Positions 18,526-25,859 of a stretch of 25,859 nt of DNA are shown one piece after another. A program made the translations under genes and the position numbers. Each line of letters begins with the position of its first letter. Positions within the stretch are counted from its first letter, which is position 1. This DNA comes from Bodo saltans (Eukaryota > Euglenozoa > Kinetoplastea > Eubodonida > Bodonidae): NCBI GenBank assembly GCA_001460835.1, contig CYKH01002113.1:4460-30318 (forward strand), read 5' to 3'. The notes below the pieces were generated by a model. The model saw only the letters and a program-made list of their open reading frames with translations. It was not told the origin of the DNA and searched no databases.

Positions 18526-20466
18526 ATGCACACAAGCCAACAACAACAAAAAAATCTGGCAGCAATGTTTCTGGCCCCGCACCCTACGACATCGGCGGGC
18601 ACGAAACCGACGACACAAAAGTCACGATCGACATCATCGGCTTCCGCCATGAAGCCGCAGCAACAACCACTGCAACAGGATGCACCCTCGCTTCCTCGAA
18701 CGTCGCAACCACCACCACCACCATCTGCGGCGGGAGCGGCAACTGGAGTGTTGAACGTCTCGACATTGGGCGCGGTTTCCTCTTCCACGGCGTACTCTCA
18801 CTACTCCCCACACAAGGACCAGCAGCTCCCAAACTCTCCATCTCCAACGACCAACGCGACCTTCAACAACGGTGGCTCCACCTTTGTCGTGGATGCAGCA
18901 ATTATGGTTGAGAACAGGGGCCACGAAGGATCGGGTGCGTATCATCAAGGGGCAGCACACCTGGCGAAGCCTCGCCGCTTATTAAAACCACTCTTTCACG
19001 TGGCAGCATGCGATGCGATGATCACATCAATCGAGTGCGGCCCTCCCAATAGCGGCGTGATGGCGTTTGGTCTCTCATCAGGAGAAGTATACATCTGTCG
19101 TGCTCCTTCAAGTGAAGTCGGCGGAGGAGTTGCACGTGACAGTGGCCGCGCCTCGATCGATTGGGAGTTGACTCCTGTCCGCATAGGTACCATGTCCAGC
19201 GCTGTCACGCAGCTTGCGTGGGCAACCCCCAGAGTCAACAGCACCACGCGTTCTGTGTTGCACCTTGTGTGCTGTTGCCCGGGGAGGGGGGTCAAGGTGT
19301 TCTCAAACGACCCCTTCTCAAGGCCCACCGGCAAAGAGACGACGGATGCAGCGAGGCGTGGGTGGGTGGAGGAAACCGTTGAAGTGGAGGACTGCGTTGC
19401 GGTGGCGTGGTCGTCATCGTCTCCGTTGAGTCCATCGTCCTCGGCTGGGCACGCGAACAATCCTTTGATGCTGCAGAATGAATTGAGTCTCATCTGTGTG
19501 TCTGGAAAACAGAAGATTGTTTGTTGCCACAGGCGGGACGACGGGTATGGGGCTTGGGTAGAGGCGCATTCCTTCTCTGGAGTAGGGACAACCAGCGGAG
19601 GAGGAGCGCATGCGCTGCAAGCAGCAGCCATCGACGCTTCGGCTGGATCACCCGCACCAAAGCAGCAGGCTCCAAAGCGAAGCTCCTCCAGCATGAGTAG
19701 AGACGTATCGTGCATCGCTGTCAGCTGCGATGCTTGCGCGGCGGGTGCACCTGCAGGGAACATGCTGGCTGTCGGCGATTACGATGGCTGGGTTCGTGTT
19801 TTCGAGGCTCCTTCTCTGCAAGGCTTTGCTCGCTCAGGTGCCACAGCGTCTGGCAGCGCACCAACGGCGGGAGGCAATGGTAGCGGGCCTCTCATTCTGC
19901 TTCAACTGAGCCATAGTGTGCTGGTTTCCTTGGCCAATGGAGCGGGAGGCACAACCTCTAGCACAACACCGCAGCCACTTTCACCGTGCCACGGTGTTCG
20001 GCACGTTGCGTGGGCCGCTGCACAGGGCCGAAGCTTTGCGCCTCTAGGTTACGTCGCCGGTACAGAATTAGTCGTGTTGCTCATAGCCAACGCCCTCTGC
20101 AACTTGCTGGACAACACGATAGCTGTTGGTACAGTCCTCGGGTATCGTCGTGTGGTTCTGGACGAGGAGGTGTTTAAAATGACGTGGAATCCCTCGGGCA
20201 CTCGCATCACGACATCCCACGCTGACGGCACCGTCCGTGTCTACTGCCTCGCAACCACTTACCGCGATCCTCGAAGAGCTCGTGCAAGCTCCTCCGCTGC
20301 TAAGCCCGTCCTGCTTCATCAAGACGGACAACCACAGCCAACGTCAACGGACAGTCTCCATTTCCCAATGGTAGAGAAGTACTTCGTCGGTATCGATGAA
20401 ATGTCCAGAAGTGTTGCTCCTTACGCCGCTGATCCTCTGGCAAACCTCCGCGACATGGCATCATAA
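18526..20466 (+). CDS. SEH1/SEC13-like WD-repeat protein with long N-terminal extension
   Basis: SEH1 and SEC13 are small open beta-propellers of the nuclear-pore Y complex; SEC13 also serves COPII and SEH1 the SEA/GATOR complex. Resemblance here is to SEH1: a late blade contains HVAWAAAQGRSFAPLGYVAG, akin to the GRSY-type segment of SEH1, and the final blade reads WNPSGTRITTSHADGTVRVY (about residues 550-574). Earlier blades include ITSIECGPPNSGVMAFGLSS and NMLAVGDYDGWVRVFEAP. At 646 residues it is far longer than the roughly 360 of SEH1, owing to a 150-residue Gln/Pro/Ser-rich N-terminus and Ser/Gly-rich insertions between strands. First in-frame ATG is 18526; ATG 18904 (MVENRGHEG) would remove most of the low-complexity part. 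Upstream out-of-frame ATGs make the true start uncertain. SEC13 itself or another divergent propeller is the main alternative. Confidence 0.7.
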   Translation: MHTSQQQQKNLAAMFLAPHPTTSAGTKPTTQKSRSTSSASAMKPQQQPLQQDAPSLPRTSQPPPPPSAAGAATGVLNVSTLGAVSSSTAYSHYSPHKDQQLPNSPSPTTNATFNNGGSTFVVDAAIMVENRGHEGSGAYHQGAAHLAKPRRLLKPLFHVAACDAMITSIECGPPNSGVMAFGLSSGEVYICRAPSSEVGGGVARDSGRASIDWELTPVRIGTMSSAVTQLAWATPRVNSTTRSVLHLVCCCPGRGVKVFSNDPFSRPTGKETTDAARRGWVEETVEVEDCVAVAWSSSSPLSPSSSAGHANNPLMLQNELSLICVSGKQKIVCCHRRDDGYGAWVEAHSFSGVGTTSGGGAHALQAAAIDASAGSPAPKQQAPKRSSSSMSRDVSCIAVSCDACAAGAPAGNMLAVGDYDGWVRVFEAPSLQGFARSGATASGSAPTAGGNGSGPLILLQLSHSVLVSLANGAGGTTSSTTPQPLSPCHGVRHVAWAAAQGRSFAPLGYVAGTELVVLLIANALCNLLDNTIAVGTVLGYRRVVLDEEVFKMTWNPSGTRITTSHADGTVRVYCLATTYRDPRRARASSSAAKPVLLHQDGQPQPTSTDSLHFPMVEKYFVGIDEMSRSVAPYAADPLANLRDMAS

Positions 20467-20646
20467 CAAACGTTATTGCCAAGAGAGTTGTTTGTTCACG
20501 GAGGCGAGAATATTGTTGCGCTTCCCCACTGATTTTCTCGAAACGAATCACACTTGATTGAATGCAATCTTCCTTACCCCCTCGTCCTGTCGCAGTATTG
20601 TTGCTGGTTTATGTTCTTTCAAAGAAAAAAAAAGTGATCAGATAAG
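20467..20646 (+). promoter_or_regulatory. Short spacer with predicted acceptors for the LRR gene
   Basis: The 180-base spacer contains a pyrimidine tract at about 20568-20595 (CTTCCTTACCCCCTCGTCC core) ending in CGCAG (AG 20594-20595). A second option is AG 20623-20624 after TTCTTTCAAAG. The second is favoured slightly because it removes an out-of-frame ATG at 20611. Confidence 0.5.
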
Positions 20647-21696
20647 ATGAGAAGGGAAAAAGGACCAACAAAGATTCAGAAGCGACCACGCACCGCCTCG
20701 TCTGAGCCCTTACAGAGGCGGCCCGTCAAGGATCAAGCAGCTGCGTCTTCAGCCCCTACTGCCGATGAAGTGCGAACAACAGTTGCAACGACAACGCCAG
20801 TGAGTCCGCCACCTGCCGCCGCCACTGAAACAGCGGTTGTCCAGCTTACAGAGGAAGAGTACCTCAAAAAGGTCAGCGGAAGGAAGTCCCGACACGATGC
20901 GGTGGCAGAAACTGGTGGCGTGAACATGCGGCTTCTCGCAACAGATCCAGTGTACAGAATTCTTCATCACTCTCATCGCTCCGACGTCGTGGAGGTTGTG
21001 AAGTGCAAGTTTGGTGAGGCAGAATGTGAGCGTGCTGCCAAGTACTTGAGGGATGAGTTCACTGCTGGCCCAGTTCGTCGGTTGAGGCTTCAGTTGAATG
21101 TCACCGGAGCTGAGTTGTACATGGGCAGATTTTTCCCATTTTTCTCGAAGCACGCGTTATCTCTTAGATTGCTCGACCTTAGCAGAAATCAACTCACGGC
21201 CGATGATGTGGTCGTCTTAGCGCGAACATTAAAGCTCTCTACTGCGAATCGATCTCTCGAAGTTCTCGATCTCAGCTGCAACCGGGATATTGGCAACCAA
21301 GGCGCAGCGGTGCTGATGAGTTCTATCTCCAAAAGTGAAACGATTCGTGCCGTCATTCTCAAACACATTTCACTGGACGACGAGGGGGCACGGATGGTGG
21401 CCCCATATTTAGCATCCCGACCCCACCCCCTTCCTTCACCTTCATTACAGGTGAAGGCCGGCGATGCGGCGATACTGAATGGCTACCAGTGGACTGGGAA
21501 TGACCAGCACAGAGGGCACTGCAATTTCTTTCTGAACTTAAACGAGAATTGCCTTGGCCCAGATTCGATTCAGCTGTTGGGAAAATGCTTGCCGGAGCAT
21601 GTGTCGCTTACTGTGCTTCATCAAAGGCCAAAGAGGACACCACAACAACGCGCAACGACCAGTTCTGTTGCGAACGAAGCATCGCCAGAATCCTAA
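20647..21696 (+). CDS. Leucine-rich-repeat protein (ribonuclease-inhibitor type)
   Basis: The 349-residue protein begins with a basic, Thr/Pro/Ala-rich tail (residues 1-70), then a helical region with a conserved-looking segment LATDPVYRILHHSH. RNase-inhibitor-type leucine-rich repeats follow: LRLLDLSRNQLTADDVVVL (from about 172), LEVLDLSCNRDIGNQGAAVL, IRAVILKHISLDDEGARMV, and, after an insertion of about 30 residues, FFLNLNENCLGPDSIQLLGK. Such short LRR proteins are numerous in kinetoplastids and generally mediate protein contacts, often in the flagellum or cytoskeleton; no enzyme motif is seen. The gene sits directly upstream of a CCDC146-like gene, but in this genome type neighbourhood carries little functional weight. 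Function unknown. Confidence 0.8.
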   Translation: MRREKGPTKIQKRPRTASSEPLQRRPVKDQAAASSAPTADEVRTTVATTTPVSPPPAAATETAVVQLTEEEYLKKVSGRKSRHDAVAETGGVNMRLLATDPVYRILHHSHRSDVVEVVKCKFGEAECERAAKYLRDEFTAGPVRRLRLQLNVTGAELYMGRFFPFFSKHALSLRLLDLSRNQLTADDVVVLARTLKLSTANRSLEVLDLSCNRDIGNQGAAVLMSSISKSETIRAVILKHISLDDEGARMVAPYLASRPHPLPSPSLQVKAGDAAILNGYQWTGNDQHRGHCNFFLNLNENCLGPDSIQLLGKCLPEHVSLTVLHQRPKRTPQQRATTSSVANEASPES

Positions 21697-21785
21697 CAAA
21701 GTTTGTTAATTCGAAACGAAAAAAGAATGGAGTTGAGATATTGATGTCCACTTGGGGAAAAATCAACCTCAGTTTTGATGATTGA

Positions 21786-21820
21786 TTTTCCCTTTTAATT
21801 TTGTGCTTTATTGTTCAAAG
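21786..21820 (+). promoter_or_regulatory. Predicted spliced-leader acceptor for the CCDC146-like gene
   Basis: A T-rich tract (TTTTCCCTTTTAATTTTG and TTTATTGTTC) is followed by AAAG with AG at 21819-21820. No ATG lies between it and the start at 21927. A closer AG at 21919-21920 is also possible. Confidence 0.5.
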
Positions 21821-21926
21821 GTAGTGAAGAAGGTGTAGAACAGCGAGCGTGTGTGTAAATCTCGAAAAAGATTTTTGGAAATTCTTGGGGAGGAACATTT
21901 GATAGGCAAATTTGCAACAGTACCAT

Positions 21927-24863
21927 ATGGACGGAGATCTCAACTCAAACCAGCAAGAGCTTGGCGACGTCTCTGACGTGACCCACTCGACCGCCTTCCT
22001 TAGCATCGATGCCCTTCTCGAAGAGGGTAAGATTGTTGAGGAACGCGCAGCCCATCTGAAGTCTAAGTTCAAGGAGCTGCACGATCGAGTCCTCCAGATC
22101 TACAACCACGACAACTTCCTGCTGAAGCGTGCACGCCAATCTAGGAAAGACCTCGAATTAGAGAAGGCAAAAGTGGACCGCTGCGGCCAAGTGGCACGCC
22201 AAGACGATGATGCCATTCAACAACTGAAAAGGGAGCTTGCCGCGGCGGAGCACGAGCTGTCCGTTGCCCAAGAAAAAGAGTCGATGCTGCAAGTGGAAGC
22301 GCTCGAGCTTGACCGGAAGAAGCAGAACTTGACCCATGAAGTAGAAGATGCCATTGCTGCGGAAGAAGCACGTCTGAAGCCTCAAATCGAAGCACTCAAC
22401 AAGACGATCAAAGACATCGGCGAGGAGATTGAGAATACCTCCAAGGAGTTTGATATTCTGCGCAACAAACGCGAGGGTCTCTTGGGCAACGAGCGGCAAC
22501 TCCGTGAAGATGCAGAGCATACGGATGTTGTGATTTCTGAAGCGAAGTCAGAGTTTGCACGAGTAGAGAAGGAGCCTGATCGCGCAAGAAAGCAAGCAGA
22601 AATTGTCCTAAAGGCATTCCTCACCGCACAGAAAGAGCTTGGCTCACTTGATGACAAGGTCAGTGGCCAAGTAGACATGATCAACAAGCTCGAGAGCAAG
22701 AAGAAAGATACGTCCGAGGAACAAGCCGATGCTGTCGCCGCTCTTCAAGTGAAACGTGGAGAGATTGCAGAGAAGCTGAAGACCCTCGGGACAATTAGTG
22801 CGTCCCTTGAGGGTGAGATCGAAACGCGCACAGCGTACCAGCAGCGTGTCCAGGAACTCGAAGGGCTCATCAAAGCCGCCGCTGTGGCGTTCAACCAAGA
22901 GCGTGACTTGCTCAACAAGACGATCCGAGACAAGGACAAGGGCATGAAAGACTTCAAGACCATCGACCAGGCCAAGGCAGACTTAGAGTCCGAGAGGGAA
23001 GTCTGCAAGAAACAAGTAGAATTCTTAGGACGTGAAGCCCAGCGCCTCAGCGGTCAACGTAAACAATACGCCTCTGAGTTGGAGGAGATGAAGCGTGACG
23101 TGGATATTCTGATCAACAACTTCCTCAAGGAAGAAATTGCGGAAAAGCGATGCGTGAAGGACAAAGAGAACATTCAGTCCAGCATCCAGCATCTCGAAGA
23201 CTTACTCGCCGAGCGCAGCCTTCAAGAGCAGGCACACAAACGAGAACTGTCGGAGCTCGCCATGCACCGAGAGCAGATCAGCCGTGAGTGCAGTCGAAAC
23301 CAAGGCCGCGTCCTGCTCGCCAAGAATGAACTGAAGGTCAAAGAGGTCATTTTACGCGAGCTCCGCAAGCGACACGATGAAATGCAAACTCGCCTTACCT
23401 CGCTCATGGAGATGTTCCAGAATGTGAAGCGTGAGCGCAGCCAAAAGGCAGCACAGATTCAGTCCGCAAGTCAACGTATGAGCGAGATGCAGGAAAAGAT
23501 TAAGATTCTGGAGAATGAACTCGAAGTGCTGCGTCGTGAGAGTCTCATCAAGGACTCGGAACTGTCGCGAAAGAAGCGTGAATCGCATGAACTGCGCCAG
23601 ACATGCAAGAATTTGCGCGTCGACAAAAACAAATGCAAGAAGAAGTTAGACGAAGCCGCCAACGTAGAACGCGACCTCAAGAATCAAATGCGCAAGTTGA
23701 ACAACGTCATCACCATGACCGAAGACGAGATGTTGGAATTGAAGCGTGCGTACGAGGATGCGGTGGAGAACCGCAACTACACCGGTATCCAACTAATTGA
23801 TCGCAACGATGAGCTCTGTATCCTCTACGAGAAGTCCAACATTCAAGAGTCTATCATCAAGAATGGATTGTTGATGATCAACAAACGTTCAGAGGAGATT
23901 CGAGCCTTGACTGTGCAGCTGACCGATACCCAACGCCAAATTGAACTCTGTCAGCGTGTCCTGCCCCAAGTGCGGGATATGGAGGAGGACCTTGCGAAGT
24001 TAGTGCAAGATTTAGAAGATGAGCGATGGCGCGCATCTGTATTGGAGTCAGACCTAACAGACCCGCTCAACCCCTCTCGCTGGAGGAAGCTCGGAAAGGT
24101 CGGCACATCAACCAACGGCGGCTCCACGAAAAAGAGTGACGGGAATGCTGCAGATGACGATGGTGCGGCTGACAAGGCGTCCCCATCGGCAAGTGTGGCT
24201 GCCGCCAGTGTGGCTGCCGCCGCTGCCGGCAACGAGGGGCCTAGCGAAGAGTTTGTGGAGTTACAATCCAAACACCAATCCCTAGAGCAGCGTGTTGCCA
24301 CCGTCAACGAACGCTTGATGGAGAAGGAATTGATTCTTGAGGAGGTCACCGAGCTCTCCAACAAACTACGTCGCCAAGCGCTCAATGGCCGAGACTTTAC
24401 GTTAGCCCTCGCTAAGAAGGTGAACAACTACCAATTTGACATCAAGAACAAGACAAAGAAGATGATGGCCACTCTATCGGAGTTGTCCATGGTGCAGGCG
24501 TCGTCTATTCAATTGCAAATGGAAGTGCAGCAGCTTGAAGACACGGTTTCTGAGGCTCACCGTCGCACAGATATCGGCGAGGCGCCCACGGACAATATCG
24601 CTCAGCGCCTGGAGCGCGAAGAGAGGAGTAAGCAACGATATCAAACCCTGTTGCAGTCGCGACGTGAGGCTTCGGCAGTCGCAGAGAACCTTCTCACGAC
24701 GGCTGAGCAGCGACCCAATGCTTATATTCCTGAAGGTGACCTTAACCTCCCGAAGCCGTACGGCATGCACGCGCCGTTCAAGCCGAACATGGCAGTCCAA
24801 GGGCAGGTGAGCAGGTACTACCGCAAGACGCAGCAGAAGGACCTAGACTTTGGCGATGACTGA
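21927..24863 (+). CDS. CCDC146: CCDC146/MBO2-like coiled-coil protein of axoneme or centriole
   Basis: A 978-residue protein that is almost entirely coiled coil, close in length to human CCDC146. The diagnostic part is the short non-coiled C-terminus (about residues 929-955), with strings RPNAYIPEGDLNLPKPYG and HAPFKP; I recognise these from CCDC146 and Chlamydomonas MBO2. Family members are microtubule-associated proteins of centrioles and flagellar axonemes needed for normal waveform and sperm flagella. Start is ATG 21927, six bases after an AG and with no upstream ATG in the leader; five codons upstream remain open but have no ATG. A low-complexity Gly/Ala/Ser/Asp-rich insertion (about residues 720-765) interrupts the coils and contains a 15-bp tandem repeat. 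The frame is intact across the full length, unlike several neighbours. A flagellated cell is implied. Confidence 0.87.
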   Translation: MDGDLNSNQQELGDVSDVTHSTAFLSIDALLEEGKIVEERAAHLKSKFKELHDRVLQIYNHDNFLLKRARQSRKDLELEKAKVDRCGQVARQDDDAIQQLKRELAAAEHELSVAQEKESMLQVEALELDRKKQNLTHEVEDAIAAEEARLKPQIEALNKTIKDIGEEIENTSKEFDILRNKREGLLGNERQLREDAEHTDVVISEAKSEFARVEKEPDRARKQAEIVLKAFLTAQKELGSLDDKVSGQVDMINKLESKKKDTSEEQADAVAALQVKRGEIAEKLKTLGTISASLEGEIETRTAYQQRVQELEGLIKAAAVAFNQERDLLNKTIRDKDKGMKDFKTIDQAKADLESEREVCKKQVEFLGREAQRLSGQRKQYASELEEMKRDVDILINNFLKEEIAEKRCVKDKENIQSSIQHLEDLLAERSLQEQAHKRELSELAMHREQISRECSRNQGRVLLAKNELKVKEVILRELRKRHDEMQTRLTSLMEMFQNVKRERSQKAAQIQSASQRMSEMQEKIKILENELEVLRRESLIKDSELSRKKRESHELRQTCKNLRVDKNKCKKKLDEAANVERDLKNQMRKLNNVITMTEDEMLELKRAYEDAVENRNYTGIQLIDRNDELCILYEKSNIQESIIKNGLLMINKRSEEIRALTVQLTDTQRQIELCQRVLPQVRDMEEDLAKLVQDLEDERWRASVLESDLTDPLNPSRWRKLGKVGTSTNGGSTKKSDGNAADDDGAADKASPSASVAAASVAAAAAGNEGPSEEFVELQSKHQSLEQRVATVNERLMEKELILEEVTELSNKLRRQALNGRDFTLALAKKVNNYQFDIKNKTKKMMATLSELSMVQASSIQLQMEVQQLEDTVSEAHRRTDIGEAPTDNIAQRLEREERSKQRYQTLLQSRREASAVAENLLTTAEQRPNAYIPEGDLNLPKPYGMHAPFKPNMAVQGQVSRYYRKTQQKDLDFGDD
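24192..24221 (+). repeat. 15-bp tandem repeat, two copies, in the CCDC146-like gene
   Basis: AGTGTGGCTGCCGCC occurs twice head to tail (24192-24206, 24207-24221). It is in frame and encodes part of an Ala/Ser-rich linker (SVAAASVAAAAAG), so it only lengthens the low-complexity insertion. Probably replication slippage. Confidence 0.9.
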
Positions 24864-25169
24864 TGAATTGGGGCGAGCGAGCTTGTAGTCCGTCAGGCAA
24901 CACAACGTGATGTACATGAGGGCGGGATGCCGCATTGGGAAGAGGGATGGTCTTCAATGCTGCAAACCCTGCCAAAAAAAGAAAAGAGCATGAAAAGGGA
25001 AAAAAGGTGGTGTCGATAGACAAAAAAACAACCCCCAAAACTAATGTGTACACCCATGTGTTGTATGTTCTTGTTCCAAACAGGGAAAACGAAGTGATGA
25101 TGCTGCAAGAACATGTCGTTATTTCCTTCATATTTTATTCTTTCATTTCATTTGGGTAAAAGAACGCAA
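24864..25169 (+). promoter_or_regulatory. Spacer with predicted acceptor for the last gene
   Basis: About 305 bases with A-rich 3' UTR-like sequence (runs of seven A near 24974 and 25021), then a T-rich tract at about 25118-25154 (TTATTTCCTTCATATTTTAT onward). The first AG after it is at 25161-25162, with ATG 25170 seven bases downstream. No gene is seen in the spacer. Confidence 0.6.
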
Positions 25170-25412
25170 ATGAAAAACGAGTTTGAAGAAGCATTCTTGC
25201 GACGGCACGCAACCCTTGCAGCGGACAAGAGGCCGCTGGTGCCAGCACCGCCCCCATGTTGCCTCTTGATGCGCAACTGTAACAATCCTGCACAACGCCT
25301 AGAATGGTCCATTGCTGGGGAGGTAAAGGAACTCACTGGATCTTCCCTCCTTGGGGAACTACGACAAGTCGTCGGGAAAAGCTTGCGTGAGCACAGCACC
25401 GTCAACACGTAG
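25170..25412 (+). CDS. N-terminal part of an unidentified protein, probably frame-broken
   Basis: ATG 25170 sits seven bases after a good trans-splice acceptor, which argues that a real gene starts here. The frame gives 80 residues (MKNEFEEAFLRRHATL..., then a segment with LEWSIAGEVKELTGSSLLGE) and stops at TAG 25410-25412. I do not recognise it. The same frame re-opens at 25551 and stays open to the window edge with a protein-like composition, so this is probably the N-terminus of a longer gene interrupted over about 140 bases, not a complete 80-residue protein. The cause may be indels, a decayed gene or, less likely, an intron. Confidence 0.5.
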   Translation: MKNEFEEAFLRRHATLAADKRPLVPAPPPCCLLMRNCNNPAQRLEWSIAGEVKELTGSSLLGELRQVVGKSLREHSTVNT

Positions 25413-25550
25413 TGGCACAGTAGTGCTAGGTGTCTCCGTAGTTGTAGTAGTCGTGCTCAGTGTTACCACTTGCCTCGACACCACGGCAACCTCGCACCAC
25501 CGAGCAACGACGACAGACGCGTGCTGTAAAAAGTCGTGTGGTGACGCTGA

Positions 25551-25859
25551 CGTCTCTTCCTGCCTGACACCGCGCAACTCACCCCAAGCAAGTTCCACGA
25601 GGTGCCATCCGAGGCGTCCGCAATGCCTCGAGTGGTGACGCTTTCCCCGTACGTCGTCGCGGAGTCGTCCTCAAACAATGAGTTATTTGAGCTCATGCAA
25701 ACAAAGGTCCAACTCCTGTGCACTGCTCTCCAGGACGTGATTGTTGCTGGCGGTGCGGCCAAAGTGGTGCCATCGTTTCGTGTCGTAGCCACTGATCCGC
25801 CACACGTCGCCTTGAACCACAGACTAGATTGGATGAGAGAGGCGCTGCAGCAGTTAGTC
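25551..25859 (+). CDS. Open frame running off the right edge, probable continuation of the gene at 25170
   Basis: This frame is open from 25551 (after TGA 25548-25550) to the last base, about 103 codons, with the first ATG at 25623. It reads naturally before that ATG (LPDTAQLTPSKFHEVPSEAS), which suggests coding continues from upstream. After it comes a mixed hydrophobic/helical stretch (NNELFELMQTKVQLLCTALQ). No family recognised. It is in the same frame as 25170-25412; frame shifts in the intervening 25412-25550 would join them. The gene's 3' end is outside the window. Confidence 0.5.

Noticed and set aside
25351-25638. Separate 95-residue protein with a poly-valine segment
   Set aside because: It overlaps the better-supported frame from 25170, lacks its own ATG context or acceptor, and its GTA/GTT run is low-complexity. 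I treat it as part of the frame-broken gene.
1-25859. tRNA, rRNA, snoRNA, CRISPR, insertion sequence, retroposon or defence operon
   Set aside because: I saw no cloverleaf-like box A/B pair, array of spaced repeats, transposase or reverse-transcriptase motif. Negative by eye only; a tRNA or covariance-model scan would be decisive.

Overview
This is a eukaryotic nuclear segment, most likely from a kinetoplastid, and probably a free-living bodonid such as Bodo saltans (organism is my inference). All ten genes lie on the + strand. They are separated by short spacers, and I see no cis-introns I would accept. Most start codons sit just downstream of a pyrimidine tract followed by AG, the layout of spliced-leader trans-splice acceptors in polycistronic units. 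Several ORF-maximal starts lie upstream of such an acceptor, so I moved the start downstream.

Layout: 3' end of a zinc-type, bacterial-like alcohol dehydrogenase (1-348); the nuclear exosome exonuclease RRP6 (678-2908); a very large BIG/Sec7-type ARF guanine-nucleotide exchange factor (3321-11409); a small secretory-pathway three-TM glycoprotein of unknown function (11775-12503); a beta-propeller plus coiled-coil protein (12959-16343); a PP2C/PPM phosphatase (16689-17996); a SEH1/SEC13-like WD-repeat protein (18526-20466); a leucine-rich-repeat protein (20647-21696); a CCDC146/MBO2-like axonemal or centriolar coiled-coil protein (21927-24863); and an unidentified gene entering the right edge (25170-25859). 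These roles (RNA decay, Golgi trafficking, nuclear pore, flagellum, signalling) are not one pathway. That is normal for kinetoplastid polycistrons, where neighbours need not be functionally related.

The most striking pattern is damage to reading frames. Three genes (RRP6, the ARF-GEF, the propeller/coiled-coil gene) are each split by one direct tandem duplication, of period 118, 103 and 52 bp. None of these lengths is a multiple of three, and dropping one copy rejoins the protein (RRP6 also needs a one-base change in a T run). Within the aligned coding parts of the two imperfect duplications, every difference between copies is synonymous. Each copy therefore looks like an intact allele, which points to two haplotypes being laid end to end at contig joins rather than to true gene duplication. 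The PP2C gene and the last gene carry further local frame breaks.

Other points of interest are a perfect 16-bp hairpin beginning one base after the RRP6 stop codon, a long overlapping upstream ORF at the SEH1-like gene, and an unusual insertion in the Sec7 domain. I saw no tRNA, rRNA, CRISPR, insertion sequence or evident defence or mobile system.
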